Assembly: GCA_963708205.1 (NCBI GenBank)
Contig: OY970196.1
Span: 1,364,001 to 1,428,000, forward strand
From: CAVYTF01 sp963708205
GTDB taxonomy: Bacteria; Bacteroidota; Bacteroidia; Chitinophagales; Chitinophagaceae
DNA length: 64,000 nt
Reading direction: 5' to 3'
Position numbers and translations under genes: made by a program. Position 1 is the stretch's first letter. Each line of letters opens with the position of its first letter. The notes under the pieces are model-generated. The model saw only the letters and a list, made by a program, of their open reading frames with translations, was not told where the DNA came from and made no database searches. This document shows positions 33,914 to 42,594 of this stretch, piece by piece.

Positions 33914-34963
33914 ATGTTTAAAATAAAAAATTTTTCTCCCGGACAATTATCTTTTCTTACATCAGCAACAATTGCTTTTGCTTGCGGCATAGCATTTTTC
34001 TTTATCAGCAACAATTATGTTATTGCTTCGGTTGTAGTCATACTAATTTTTGCAGGCAGCTTTTTTTTTATACGTTATGTGCTTGATTCATTTATTTATA
34101 GAAAAATAAAATTGATCTATAAGATCATTTATCAAACAAAGGCAAGCAAAAAGGAAGAGATGTATTACAAATATATCTTACCAAAAAAAAGTATCAGTGA
34201 AGTAAATGAAGATGTAGAAGTATGGGCTGCCCAAAGAAAAGATGAAATTGATGTTTTAATAAATAACGAAGCTTATCGAAAAGAATTTTTGCAAAATCTT
34301 GCGCATGAATTTAAAACACCAATTTTCGCGATACAAGGTTATGTTGATACTTTGATAAGTGGTGCAATTGATAACCCTGAAGTTAACATGAAGTTTCTTG
34401 AAAACACCGCGCGAAATGTAGAGCGGATGGTTAATCTTGTAAATGATCTTGATGAAATTTCAAAGCTTGAAAGTGGCGAGCAGCCTTTGATTAAAAGAAA
34501 TTTTATTATACAGGATCTGATCAAAGAAGTCTTTGAAACACTTTATATCAAAACATCTAAAGAAAATATAAAATGCAGTATTAAAAAAGGTTGTGAGCAG
34601 CCGATAATGGTATATGCAGATAAAGAAAAAATTTTGCAGGTATTAATGAACCTGGTAGAAAACGCCACTAAATATGGCAAAGAAAATGGCAGCATCACCG
34701 CCAGCATTTATAACACAGATGATAAACATGTTTTAATTGAAATTAGCGACGATGGCATTGGTATATCAGAAGAACATTTACCGAGAATCTTTGAAAGATT
34801 TTATCGCACCGACAGAGGCAGAAGCCGAAATATAGGCGGTACAGGACTCGGTTTATCAATTTGCAAACACATTATAGAAGCGCATGGACAAAGCATTCAT
34901 GTACGCAGCAAACTTGATATAGGAACGACAGTTGGTTTTGTATTAGAAGCTAAAAAAGATTAA
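33914..34963 (+). CDS. phoR: Phosphate-regulon sensor histidine kinase, PhoR-like
   Basis: A 349-residue membrane histidine kinase with two N-terminal transmembrane helices (about 13-55) and a short loop between them, so little periplasmic sensing domain. The H-box NLAHEFKTPIFAIQGY has the phosphorylated His near 131; the N box NLVENATKYGKENG, G1 DDGIGI, F box FERFYRTDRGRSRN and G2 GGTGLGLSI complete the kinase. No PAS domain is seen between them, unlike E. coli PhoR. The ATG at 33914 is preferred to a TTG at 33893. It probably reads the transporter state through PhoU. Confidence 0.88.
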   Translation: MFKIKNFSPGQLSFLTSATIAFACGIAFFFISNNYVIASVVVILIFAGSFFFIRYVLDSFIYRKIKLIYKIIYQTKASKKEEMYYKYILPKKSISEVNEDVEVWAAQRKDEIDVLINNEAYRKEFLQNLAHEFKTPIFAIQGYVDTLISGAIDNPEVNMKFLENTARNVERMVNLVNDLDEISKLESGEQPLIKRNFIIQDLIKEVFETLYIKTSKENIKCSIKKGCEQPIMVYADKEKILQVLMNLVENATKYGKENGSITASIYNTDDKHVLIEISDDGIGISEEHLPRIFERFYRTDRGRSRNIGGTGLGLSICKHIIEAHGQSIHVRSKLDIGTTVGFVLEAKKD

Positions 34964-34970
34964 TTTTGAT

Positions 34971-35630
34971 CTACACTTTCTGATGTTTCAGCACTTTTGC
35001 TTCAACATAAAAAATTATTTCTTCTGCAATATTTGTGCACTGATCACCTACTCTTTCCAATTTGCGGATGATAGATAAAATATAAATTGCTTCATCTGTA
35101 AATTGAATGTTAGACCTGATCATATCACTGATACTTTTGTTTGCACCAAGATTAATTCCATTCAATATTTCATCGCGTTTAAAAATAGTTCTTGCAAGCG
35201 TTGTGTCTTCTTCTTCAAAAGCAATCATTGTATCTTCCAAAATATTTATTGAGTCTTCATACATCGTCGCCAATTGAGAACTTTCTAATCTTTCTTTGTT
35301 AAAAGCCACAGGTGAATCAATTACATAACGCGCTATTCCTTCAGCAATATCACCAATGCGTTCTAAATTATTATTGATCTTTAAAGCAGCAAGCAAAAAA
35401 CGCAAATCCACTGCCACCGGAGTGTACAGGGCAAAAATATTTTCGCAATCACGATCAATTTTTAATTCATAAGCATTCACGCGCTTCTCATGCGATATTA
35501 CATCACGCGCAAGGTCTTTATCAAAAAGCATGATAGCATTTCTTGCTTTGCTTAGCTGGCTTTGCACAAGCATCCACATATTTATCACTTCCGTTTTCAA
35601 CTCTTTTATTTCAACTTCCAAATGTGTCAT
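34971..35630 (-). CDS. phoU: Phosphate transport system regulator PhoU
   Basis: A 219-residue protein of two three-helix bundles, each with the conserved acidic/Asn metal site (ARDVISHEKRVNAYELKIDR; ILNGINLGANKSISDMIRS). It links PstSCAB activity to PhoR signalling and limits phosphate uptake. It ends seven bases from the convergent phoR gene and is separated from pstB by 209 bp holding a dispersed repeat. Confidence 0.95.
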   Translation of the reverse strand: MTHLEVEIKELKTEVINMWMLVQSQLSKARNAIMLFDKDLARDVISHEKRVNAYELKIDRDCENIFALYTPVAVDLRFLLAALKINNNLERIGDIAEGIARYVIDSPVAFNKERLESSQLATMYEDSINILEDTMIAFEEEDTTLARTIFKRDEILNGINLGANKSISDMIRSNIQFTDEAIYILSIIRKLERVGDQCTNIAEEIIFYVEAKVLKHQKV

Positions 35631-35665
35631 ATCAGGTAATAATTATAAAATTAAAAATAATTTTT

Positions 35666-35770
35666 GGGCTGTCGGCATTAGTCTTCTATTCATCTTTTGT
35701 TCGCGCTGTCCGCTACAAGTCCTCGCTGCACTTCGTTTGCTGCGGGCTTTTTGCTTCCATCGCGCAGCCC
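35666..35770 (+). repeat. Dispersed intergenic repeat, copy B
   Basis: Located between pstB and phoU. It shares ends and core words with copy A (24623-24733): GGGCTGTC at the left, TCATCTTTTGTTCGCGCT, GTCCGCT, and GCTTCCATCGCGCAGCCC at the right. GGGCTG and CAGCCC are short terminal inverted repeats. No frame. It may be the remnant of a small mobile intergenic element. Confidence 0.75.
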
Positions 35771-35839
35771 TTCAGCTATTTATTTCAATAAATCACTTTG
35801 AATATTTCTGCAAAAAATCTTTAATCACAAGTCTTATTA

Positions 35840-36598
35840 TTAACTAAATCTACCAGTAATATAATTTTGCGTTCTCGCATCTTTCGGATTCGTAAACATT
35901 TGTTTCGTATCATCATATTCTACCAATTCTCCCACATAAAAAAATGCAGTCTTATCACTAACACGCGCTGCCTGTTGCATATTGTGCGTAACAATTATAA
36001 GCGTATAATTTTTTTTCAGCTCATGCAATAATTCTTCAATGCTTGAAGTCGAAATCGGGTCAAGTGCAGAGGTAGGTTCATCTAGTAATAAAACTTCAGG
36101 CTCCATTGCAATTGCGCGTGCAATGCACAAACGTTGTTGCTGACCGCCGGATAAAAATGTGCCTTTTGTATGCAATGAATCTTTTACTTCATTCCACAAA
36201 GCCGCGCGGGACAAGGATTTTTCAACAATCGCATCTTTTTCTGCCTTCGGCAATTTCATGCCGTTTAATTTATAGCCTGCAATAACATTATCATAGATAC
36301 TGAGATTTGGAAATGGATTTGGTCTTTGAAAAACCATTCCAATTTTTAGTCTTACAAAAATCGGATGCATCTCATAAACATTCTCATTATTCAAAAGCAT
36401 CTGTCCATCACATGTAGCATTCGGAATTAATTCATGCATTCGGTTTACGCAACGCAAAAATGTTGTTTTACCGCAGCCGGATGGTCCCATCACTGCAATC
36501 ACATTATTTCTTGGAATGCTGATGTTTACATTTTTTACTACATGATTTTCTCCAAACCACGCATTGAAACCTTTTGAACTTACAATTGTACTCTCCAT
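35840..36598 (-). CDS. pstB: Phosphate ABC transporter ATP-binding protein
   Basis: A 252-residue ABC ATPase of the high-affinity phosphate importer. Walker A GPSGCGKTT (38-46), the Q-loop region MVFQRPNPFP, the signature LSGGQQQRLCIARAIAMEP, Walker B VLLLDEPTSALDP and the switch His in IIVTHNMQQA are all present. The frame extends upstream to 36685, but the ATG at 36598 gives the standard N-terminus and overlaps the pstA end by 19 bases. Confidence 0.97.
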   Translation of the reverse strand: MESTIVSSKGFNAWFGENHVVKNVNISIPRNNVIAVMGPSGCGKTTFLRCVNRMHELIPNATCDGQMLLNNENVYEMHPIFVRLKIGMVFQRPNPFPNLSIYDNVIAGYKLNGMKLPKAEKDAIVEKSLSRAALWNEVKDSLHTKGTFLSGGQQQRLCIARAIAMEPEVLLLDEPTSALDPISTSSIEELLHELKKNYTLIIVTHNMQQAARVSDKTAFFYVGELVEYDDTKQMFTNPKDARTQNYITGRFS

Positions 36599-37434
36599 TT
36601 TCTTGTTGTAATCTTTGTAATGATGTTTAATAATAAAACCCAAAGCAATAAAATCAATGATGCGCCCCAGGCTAAATCGTGCCACTCATCGTAAGGACTT
36701 GTTGCATAATTAAAAATGAGCAAAGGCAAGCTCTGCATAGGTTTCAGCACGTTTGTCGTAAGATATGGGTTGCCAAATGCCGTAAATAATAAAGGTGCAG
36801 TTTCACCCGCAATGCGCGCAACAGAAAGTATCACGCCTGATAAAACGCCGCTCATTCCGCAAGGCAATAATACTTTTAAAATAACGCGATGATAAGGCAA
36901 GCCCAAAGCTAATGCTGCTTCTTTTAAAGAGTCAGGCAACAGCTTTAAAGTTTCTTCTGTGGAACGGATAATTATTGGCAACATCATTATTGCCAAAGCC
37001 ACACTTCCTGATAAGCCGGAAAATTGTCCGAGGGGTTTTACGATCCAGAAATAAATAATGATACCAACAACAATTGATGGTATGCCCTGCAAAATATCTA
37101 CAGCGAGCCTGCTGTAATAAGCAAGTTTGCTGTTTTTATTTTCACTTAAATAAATGCCGCATAAAATGCCGATCGGTATCGCAATTATTGCAGCACACAA
37201 AACAATTAAAAGACTTCCTACCAGTGCATTTGCAATACCGCCGCCTTCTTCACCAACCGGCTTTGGAATGTTTACAATAAAGCGCCAGTTTATTTTTGTA
37301 ATGCCTTCTTTTAAAATATAAAAAAATATTGCAAGAAGCGGAATAACACACGCGAATGCAAGAACTATAATTATTGTTTTCGCAATCCTGCTTTTTGCGA
37401 TCCGCCACTTTATTTGCGCATCAATTTTATTCAT
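36580..37434 (-). CDS. pstA: Phosphate ABC transporter permease PstA
   Basis: A 284-residue inner-membrane permease with six helices. The ABC-coupling EAA-type loop is in EAALALGLPYHRVILKVLLP, and LQGIPSIVVGIIIYFWIV is typical of PstA. It pairs with PstC to form the phosphate channel. The start overlaps the pstC end by eight bases. Confidence 0.95.
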   Translation of the reverse strand: MNKIDAQIKWRIAKSRIAKTIIIVLAFACVIPLLAIFFYILKEGITKINWRFIVNIPKPVGEEGGGIANALVGSLLIVLCAAIIAIPIGILCGIYLSENKNSKLAYYSRLAVDILQGIPSIVVGIIIYFWIVKPLGQFSGLSGSVALAIMMLPIIIRSTEETLKLLPDSLKEAALALGLPYHRVILKVLLPCGMSGVLSGVILSVARIAGETAPLLFTAFGNPYLTTNVLKPMQSLPLLIFNYATSPYDEWHDLAWGASLILLLWVLLLNIITKITTRKWRVQL

Positions 37435-38404
37435 TTGTAAAACGTTTGATCACGCGTTTGCCAATAACATTTATAACAACAGTAACCAAAAATAAAAGCA
37501 ATCCAAGCTCGATTAAAGATGATAAATAAACCGTGCCTGCGGCTTCAGTAAATTCATTTGCAATAACGCTTGCCATCGTATTTCCGGGAGCAAAAATGCT
37601 GTTAGGTATAGTGCTGGTATTTCCTATCACCATTGTTACGGCCATCGTTTCACCGAGTGCTCTTCCGAGTGATAAAAGAATGCCTGCAAACAGTCCTGAT
37701 TTTGCATAAGGCACAATCACATTTTTTATCACTTCATACCTTGTGGCACCTAATGAATACGCGCCTTCTTTTAATGCAGAAGGAACCATTCGAACAATTT
37801 CACGGCCAAGCGAAGCTGCATAAGGAATTACCATTACAGCTAATATTAATGATGCAGTGAAAATGCCGATGCCATAAGGTAAAACACCAATCTTCATTTC
37901 AAAATCACGCACTAAAGGCACTAACACAAACACTCCCCAGAAACCATAAATAACTGATGGAATTGCGGCAATTAATTCAATAACATTTTTTAGAAATTCA
38001 CTTATCCATCCTTTGGGATAATATTCACCTAAAAAAATTGCGATAGCAAATGAGAATGGAACTGAAATAATCAATGCTAAAAATGAAGTGATCAATGTTC
38101 CGATTAAAAAGGGATATGCTCCAAAAATATTATTAACAGGATCCCAAACTTTGCCTACTAAAAAATGCCAGCCGAGTGCTTTGATAGAAGGTAATGATTG
38201 AACAATAAGCGTGAATAAAATACATAAGATTAAGATGACCATCGTTAGCGCAATGAGCACAAGTGTTTGCTTAAAAACTCTTTCAACTCTAATCTGAGTA
38301 AAAGAATTTTTTGCAGCGCGTGAAGTCCTTAAACCAGCACTTTTATTTAAAGCATTACCCGCAATAACATTTTGCGGGTAAGCATTTGATTGAATATTGT
38401 CCAT
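37427..38404 (-). CDS. pstC: Phosphate ABC transporter permease PstC
   Basis: A 325-residue permease with six or seven helices; the first ~40 residues are a hydrophilic tail. Family stretches: ELIAAIPSVIYGFWGVFVLV and EGAYSLGATRYEVIKNVIVP (the coupling loop), plus LGRALGETMAVTMVIGN. It sits 58 bp after pstS on the same strand. Confidence 0.95.
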   Translation of the reverse strand: MDNIQSNAYPQNVIAGNALNKSAGLRTSRAAKNSFTQIRVERVFKQTLVLIALTMVILILCILFTLIVQSLPSIKALGWHFLVGKVWDPVNNIFGAYPFLIGTLITSFLALIISVPFSFAIAIFLGEYYPKGWISEFLKNVIELIAAIPSVIYGFWGVFVLVPLVRDFEMKIGVLPYGIGIFTASLILAVMVIPYAASLGREIVRMVPSALKEGAYSLGATRYEVIKNVIVPYAKSGLFAGILLSLGRALGETMAVTMVIGNTSTIPNSIFAPGNTMASVIANEFTEAAGTVYLSSLIELGLLLFLVTVVINVIGKRVIKRFTNE

Positions 38405-38463
38405 CTCAGATTATAATGTGCAATACGAATTATAGGTATCTTAATCTTGGCTTTATTTAGCCA

Positions 38464-39528
38464 TTATAAAATTGGCTTGCCATTATATGTTGCAGATTTT
38501 AAAATTGTTTCTGCAGTCTTTTGTGCAACTTTAGATAAAGGCGCATAAGTCAGCGCTTCACAATATTGCTGTCCTTCGTGCACATTCCACCAAAGTAATT
38601 GTACCAATTTTTTTGCGCGATTCAAAGAACGTCCATTGTAATTCTGCTCTTTATAAATCAATGCCCACGTAAATCCTGCAATAGGGTATCCGTCAGGAGC
38701 AACTGTATTTACAATGAATATTTTTGAATCACCAGGCAAAGGCATATTGCTCGCAGCAATAGTAGATGCAACTGATGGAGCAATAAATTTTCCTTTTGCA
38801 TTCTCAACTTTTGCAATAGGCATTTTATTTTGCATAGCATACGCTAGTTCAACATAGCCGATCGTTCCGGGAGTTTGTTTTACTAAGCCAGCAACACCTT
38901 CACTGCCTTTGCTGCCTAGACCTGCGGGCCAATTAACCGCTCCACCACTTCCAACTTTTGAAGACCATTCAGGAGATACAGCAGATAAGTAATGTGTGAA
39001 GATATTTGTTGTACCGCTTCCTTCGCTTCTGTGCGCGATAATTATTGGAAAGGCAGGAACATTTATACCTTTATTCAAAGCAACAATACTCGGATCATTC
39101 CACATTTTTATTTTACCTAAAAAAATATTCGCTAAAACTGCAGGAGTAAAGTTTAAGCTTGCATTAATACCGGGCAAATTATAAGTTATTACCACAGAAC
39201 CTGCACACATTGGAATATGCAATACATCGGCATTCATTTTCTTTGCCTGGTCATCACTTAGTGGCGCATCTGAATCTCCGAAATCAACAGTTTTATTTGT
39301 CAACTGCAAAATACCACCACCAGATCCAATTGATTGATAGTTTACCTGCAACCCTGTTTTTTGATTATAAACAGAAAATAATTTTGAAAACAATGGATAA
39401 ACAAATGTGCTTCCTGCACCAAGAATTGTGTTATCATCAGAACCCTGTGCTTGCGCAACGTTTGAGCCAAGTATTGATGTAGCTAATAAAACTGTTGCTG
39501 CTAATTTCAAAGATTTAAAGAATTTCAT
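38464..39528 (-). CDS. pstS: Phosphate-binding protein PstS
   Basis: A 354-residue periplasmic binding protein with a signal peptide (about 1-27, ending AQAQ). Phosphate-contacting motifs are visible: LGAGSTFVYPLFSKLF (Ser/Thr at the helix N-terminus), the Asp in DFGDSDAPLS, and AHRSEGSGTTNIFTHYLS. It hands phosphate to PstCA. It lies 32 bases after the porin gene, so both likely share the Pho-box promoter. Confidence 0.96.
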   Translation of the reverse strand: MKFFKSLKLAATVLLATSILGSNVAQAQGSDDNTILGAGSTFVYPLFSKLFSVYNQKTGLQVNYQSIGSGGGILQLTNKTVDFGDSDAPLSDDQAKKMNADVLHIPMCAGSVVITYNLPGINASLNFTPAVLANIFLGKIKMWNDPSIVALNKGINVPAFPIIIAHRSEGSGTTNIFTHYLSAVSPEWSSKVGSGGAVNWPAGLGSKGSEGVAGLVKQTPGTIGYVELAYAMQNKMPIAKVENAKGKFIAPSVASTIAASNMPLPGDSKIFIVNTVAPDGYPIAGFTWALIYKEQNYNGRSLNRAKKLVQLLWWNVHEGQQYCEALTYAPLSKVAQKTAETILKSATYNGKPIL

Positions 39529-39560
39529 ATTTTGATTTTATTTTTTAATTAAAAGAATAT

Positions 39561-40796
39561 TTATCTGCCAAAGACATAATAGAAAGTAAGTCTGTAAACC
39601 ATGTCATGATCGCCTGCTGCAGCACCTGTTATATTTGCCTGCTGGTTTTTATAATGCACATACCAGATGTTTGGTTCAAGGTGTACATTCTTTGCCGGTG
39701 AAAAATCAAGTCCTGCTGTTATGAATTCTGTTTTTGTGTTGGGATTATACACTGTGCCTGTTGGTGCCAGGTATGTTTTGTACGTTGTGTTATCGTATTT
39801 GCTGTCGGGGTTGAAAGCGTCAAAGCGTCCAAATATGCTGAGTTTATCTTTTACTAACTGTGCATGTGCATATACTGAAAGTCCTTCTCCTGTTGCATTA
39901 AGTACAGTTGTATCGTTATTGCTTAAAGCCACACCTTCAACATTATTTTTATCTGAATTGATGAAGCCTTCCACACCGATGGTGAACGGTACAGTCACAT
40001 AATCTACCGTTGCCTTCCACATATTTCTTGATGTCGGATAATTAAGCCCTGAACCTATATATCCGATCTTATTATAATCAGCATACAATTGTATCCATAA
40101 CTTTTTATCTAAAAACTTTCCCCATATATCACCATAGAGCCATTTGTAGTTGTCATTTTCAGGCTGTGCTTTTTTGCCATTACCAATCATTATATCATAA
40201 CCAAAATTTGCTGTTGCAGGATCGAACTTCCCCTGCAATGATGCGCCAAGATCATAAGTATTGCCTCCGGTCATATCGCCGATTGTTTTTTCTATGTTGC
40301 GGTAACCCCATGCTGGCTCTGATATTGCTGCCAGTGGTGTGCCCTGTTCTCCTACTACCAGATCTGTTCCTTTCCACAGGTTTTTCCAACGTATGTTGGC
40401 TAACTTGATATAGGGTGAAAAATTATTGTCCTGCAATACATCTCCTGTTCCGCCTGTGCTTACTCCTGTTGTGGATGATGAGGTTACATCATTTTCTGCT
40501 GCCAGTAAAAACTCTGCAGAGAATTTTGGACTGATGTCATAATTATACCCTAAGTATATGCGACGAAACTGAAATGCGTTTGTGTTCTTTGCTACCTTGG
40601 AATACTGATAGCTGCCTCTGTTTAAGGAGTCTGCATGGGATTTATAAAAATAATCTCCAAAGGTTAATCCCCATAGTTTGCCCCCGGGTTTGAACGCTGC
40701 TGTGTCTTTGGGTGTTGCAGGCTGCGCTCTTAACGCACTTGCCGCTAATAAAATAACTGATAGTAATAGGATGGTATTTCTCGTAAACTTTTTCAT
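39561..40796 (-). CDS. Outer-membrane porin, likely phosphate-regulated
   Basis: 411 residues: signal peptide (about 1-24, ending LRAQ) and a beta-barrel of the porin type, with YLGYNYDISPKFSAEFLLAA and LTFGDYFY strands and a C-terminal YYVFGR (aromatic-containing) strand. Its size and place at the head of the pst operon suggest a functional parallel to OprO/OprP phosphate-selective porins, although I cannot confirm homology to them. Directly upstream is a candidate Pho box, so induction under phosphate limitation is expected. Confidence 0.8.
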   Translation of the reverse strand: MKKFTRNTILLLSVILLAASALRAQPATPKDTAAFKPGGKLWGLTFGDYFYKSHADSLNRGSYQYSKVAKNTNAFQFRRIYLGYNYDISPKFSAEFLLAAENDVTSSSTTGVSTGGTGDVLQDNNFSPYIKLANIRWKNLWKGTDLVVGEQGTPLAAISEPAWGYRNIEKTIGDMTGGNTYDLGASLQGKFDPATANFGYDIMIGNGKKAQPENDNYKWLYGDIWGKFLDKKLWIQLYADYNKIGYIGSGLNYPTSRNMWKATVDYVTVPFTIGVEGFINSDKNNVEGVALSNNDTTVLNATGEGLSVYAHAQLVKDKLSIFGRFDAFNPDSKYDNTTYKTYLAPTGTVYNPNTKTEFITAGLDFSPAKNVHLEPNIWYVHYKNQQANITGAAAGDHDMVYRLTFYYVFGR

Positions 40797-40824
40797 GGTT
40801 CGGTAGTTAAATTTAGTTGAAATG

Positions 40825-40884
40825 CAAAGGACGATTTGATATGTTACCGCAACATTATTCTAATGTTACCTTAATGTTAAGCAA
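40825..40884 (-). promoter_or_regulatory. Candidate Pho box and -7 element before the porin-pst operon
   Basis: Four 11-bp units in exact phase lie at 40841-40884: ATGTTACCGCA, ACATTATTCTA, ATGTTACCTTA, ATGTTAAGCAA (plus-strand reading). Three carry ATGTTA and one a four-of-six variant. PhoB-class proteins bind tandem 11-bp direct repeats. Eight bases further toward the gene, the minus strand reads GTCCTTTG (40825-40832), a weak -7 box, so the repeats occupy the place of the -33 region as in E. coli Pho promoters. Confidence 0.65.
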
Positions 40885-40920
40885 ACCGGTTAGCCTAAAT
40901 TTGTAAATGCTTTTTTAAAG

Positions 40921-41643
40921 TTATTCTTCAATATTAAAAGAGAAAACAAGCATCCGGGATTGTAGCTTGTCAAGCACACTGGAGTATTTGAGATTTGGGT
41001 CGCGATCGTGAATATTAGAAAAACCATTACTTACTTTAAGCTCAGGAGAAAATGTGAAAGCCTTGAGATAAAAATTAAATCCAATTCCTGCTTCATATCC
41101 AAAATCGTTTTTGTTGAGTTTAATTAAGTCTTGCGCATTTTGTTGAGCTGCAGTACTTGCAAGATCAAGATCATATTTCAAACCTGCCATCATATAAACT
41201 CGGAAATTTTGAATGCGATCTGAATTGAATTTTACTTGGAAAGGAAAACTCATAATTGTTGAAGGCAAAGTTTTTTTCTCTACAGTTTGCTCTGTTGGCA
41301 AAGGGTTATCTAAAGTGTAAGTAAAATACTTTGAGCCACCAACAATCAATTGTGGGTTTGCGCGAAATTCAAAACGGTTTGTCATTCTTAATGTTGCTAA
41401 AAAACCTAATGCAATGCCACCACTTGCACCTGGCTCTACCGAAAGAATACTATCATTTTGCAGAAACTGTGGATTTTTTGTTGGATGTAAAGTGGAATTA
41501 TTGTACGCGATGGTTAATCCAAAATAATAGGGCAAATTATCATGCTCCGGATGATGAATTTCAGGTTGCGCATATAAAATGGAACTGACAAATAAGAATG
41601 CTATAAAAATTAAACTTTTTTTTCCCAAAGTATCTTTTTTCAA
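40921..41643 (-). CDS. porT: Type IX secretion translocon protein, PorT-like
   Basis: A 240-residue outer-membrane beta-barrel protein with a signal peptide (about 1-25, ending LYAQ). The strand pattern (LPYYFGLTIAYNNSTL; FEFRANPQLIVGGSKYF; LVFSFNIEE at the end) fits the PorT/SprT family needed for type IX secretion and gliding. The neighbour menG (ubiE) on the same strand is the usual partner of porT in Bacteroidota, which strengthens the call beyond a generic barrel. T9SS cargo is present at 62086-63321. Confidence 0.82.
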   Translation of the reverse strand: MKKDTLGKKSLIFIAFLFVSSILYAQPEIHHPEHDNLPYYFGLTIAYNNSTLHPTKNPQFLQNDSILSVEPGASGGIALGFLATLRMTNRFEFRANPQLIVGGSKYFTYTLDNPLPTEQTVEKKTLPSTIMSFPFQVKFNSDRIQNFRVYMMAGLKYDLDLASTAAQQNAQDLIKLNKNDFGYEAGIGFNFYLKAFTFSPELKVSNGFSNIHDRDPNLKYSSVLDKLQSRMLVFSFNIEE

Positions 41644-41743
41644 AATGTAATTAAATACAGCATCAAAATAACAAATAATCTCGTTTTATTAAAACGCACG
41701 ATTTTACTATTAGTAACGCTATAACGCTTATCTATTAAGGTTA

Positions 41744-41766
41744 ATTGCATTATTCTTAAATGCAAT
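41744..41766. repeat. Small inverted repeat in the menG-porT gap
   Basis: ATTGCATT (41744-41751) and AATGCAAT (41759-41766) form an 8-bp stem with a 7-nt loop. There is no clear T-tract on either strand. It may be a weak terminator or a regulator site. Confidence 0.35.
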
Positions 41767-41827
41767 AAAAATTACACCATAAAATTCTTAGGGAAGTTTT
41801 TTATTGATCTATATAAATAAAAGTAGG

Positions 41828-42571
41828 TTATTTGACTCCGCAATAAATACAACAAATACCAAAACTGAGCGGTTTGAAATAAACATTTGTGAAGCCGCAA
41901 TTTTCCATGATAGAGGCGAATATTTCCCTTTCAGGAAAAGCCTGAACAGACTCGTTAAGATAAGTATAGGCATTTCTATTTTTCGCAAAAACTTTTCCGG
42001 CAAAAGAAATAATAAAATTCATGTAAAAGTTATAAAAAATTTTGAAGAAACTATTAGTAGGTTTGGAAAATTCCAGCACTACTAATTTTCCACCTACTTT
42101 TAAAACACGCAACATTTCATTCAATCCTTTTTCAAGATGTTGAAAATTTCTTACACCAAAAGCTACGGTAACTGCATCAAAATAATTATCAGGGAAAGCT
42201 ATTTTTTCACTATCCCCAGTCTTCAATTCTATGATGTCATTCAGGTTAGCTTTATTAATTTTTTGCCTTCCGATTTCCAACATTGCTTCAGAAATATCAA
42301 TGCCAAAAATTTTTTCAGGATGAAGTATTTTATAACTCATAAACGCAACATCGGCTGTTCCTGTTGCTACATCAAGAATTATTTTAGGATGAGAAGAAAT
42401 TAATTCTTTGATTGCTTTTTTTCTCCATCTTTTATCAATGCCTGCGCTTAAAAATCTGTTTAGAAAATCATAGCGAAATGCAATGGTATCAAACATTGCA
42501 GACACCTGTTGCTTTTTATCAAGCTTGCTTTTTTTATCAGGTAATACCTTATCATAAACGTATTCTTTCAT
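41828..42571 (-). CDS. menG: Demethylmenaquinone methyltransferase
   Basis: A 247-residue SAM-dependent C-methyltransferase of the UbiE/MenG family. The SAM motif ILDVATGTADVAFMSYKI and the family signature VTVAFGVRNFQHLEKGLNEM are clear, and GGKLVVLEFSKP is the post-motif block. It does the last step of menaquinone synthesis. With mqnC in this window, menaquinone is the expected quinone. It is followed by porT. Confidence 0.95.
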   Translation of the reverse strand: MKEYVYDKVLPDKKSKLDKKQQVSAMFDTIAFRYDFLNRFLSAGIDKRWRKKAIKELISSHPKIILDVATGTADVAFMSYKILHPEKIFGIDISEAMLEIGRQKINKANLNDIIELKTGDSEKIAFPDNYFDAVTVAFGVRNFQHLEKGLNEMLRVLKVGGKLVVLEFSKPTNSFFKIFYNFYMNFIISFAGKVFAKNRNAYTYLNESVQAFPEREIFASIMENCGFTNVYFKPLSFGICCIYCGVK

Positions 42572-42594
42572 TCAAAAAAATATTAGTAAATATT

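Noticed and set aside
41644..41827. Small gene in the gap between porT and menG
   Set aside because: No frame with a plausible start and composition; only small inverted repeats are present.
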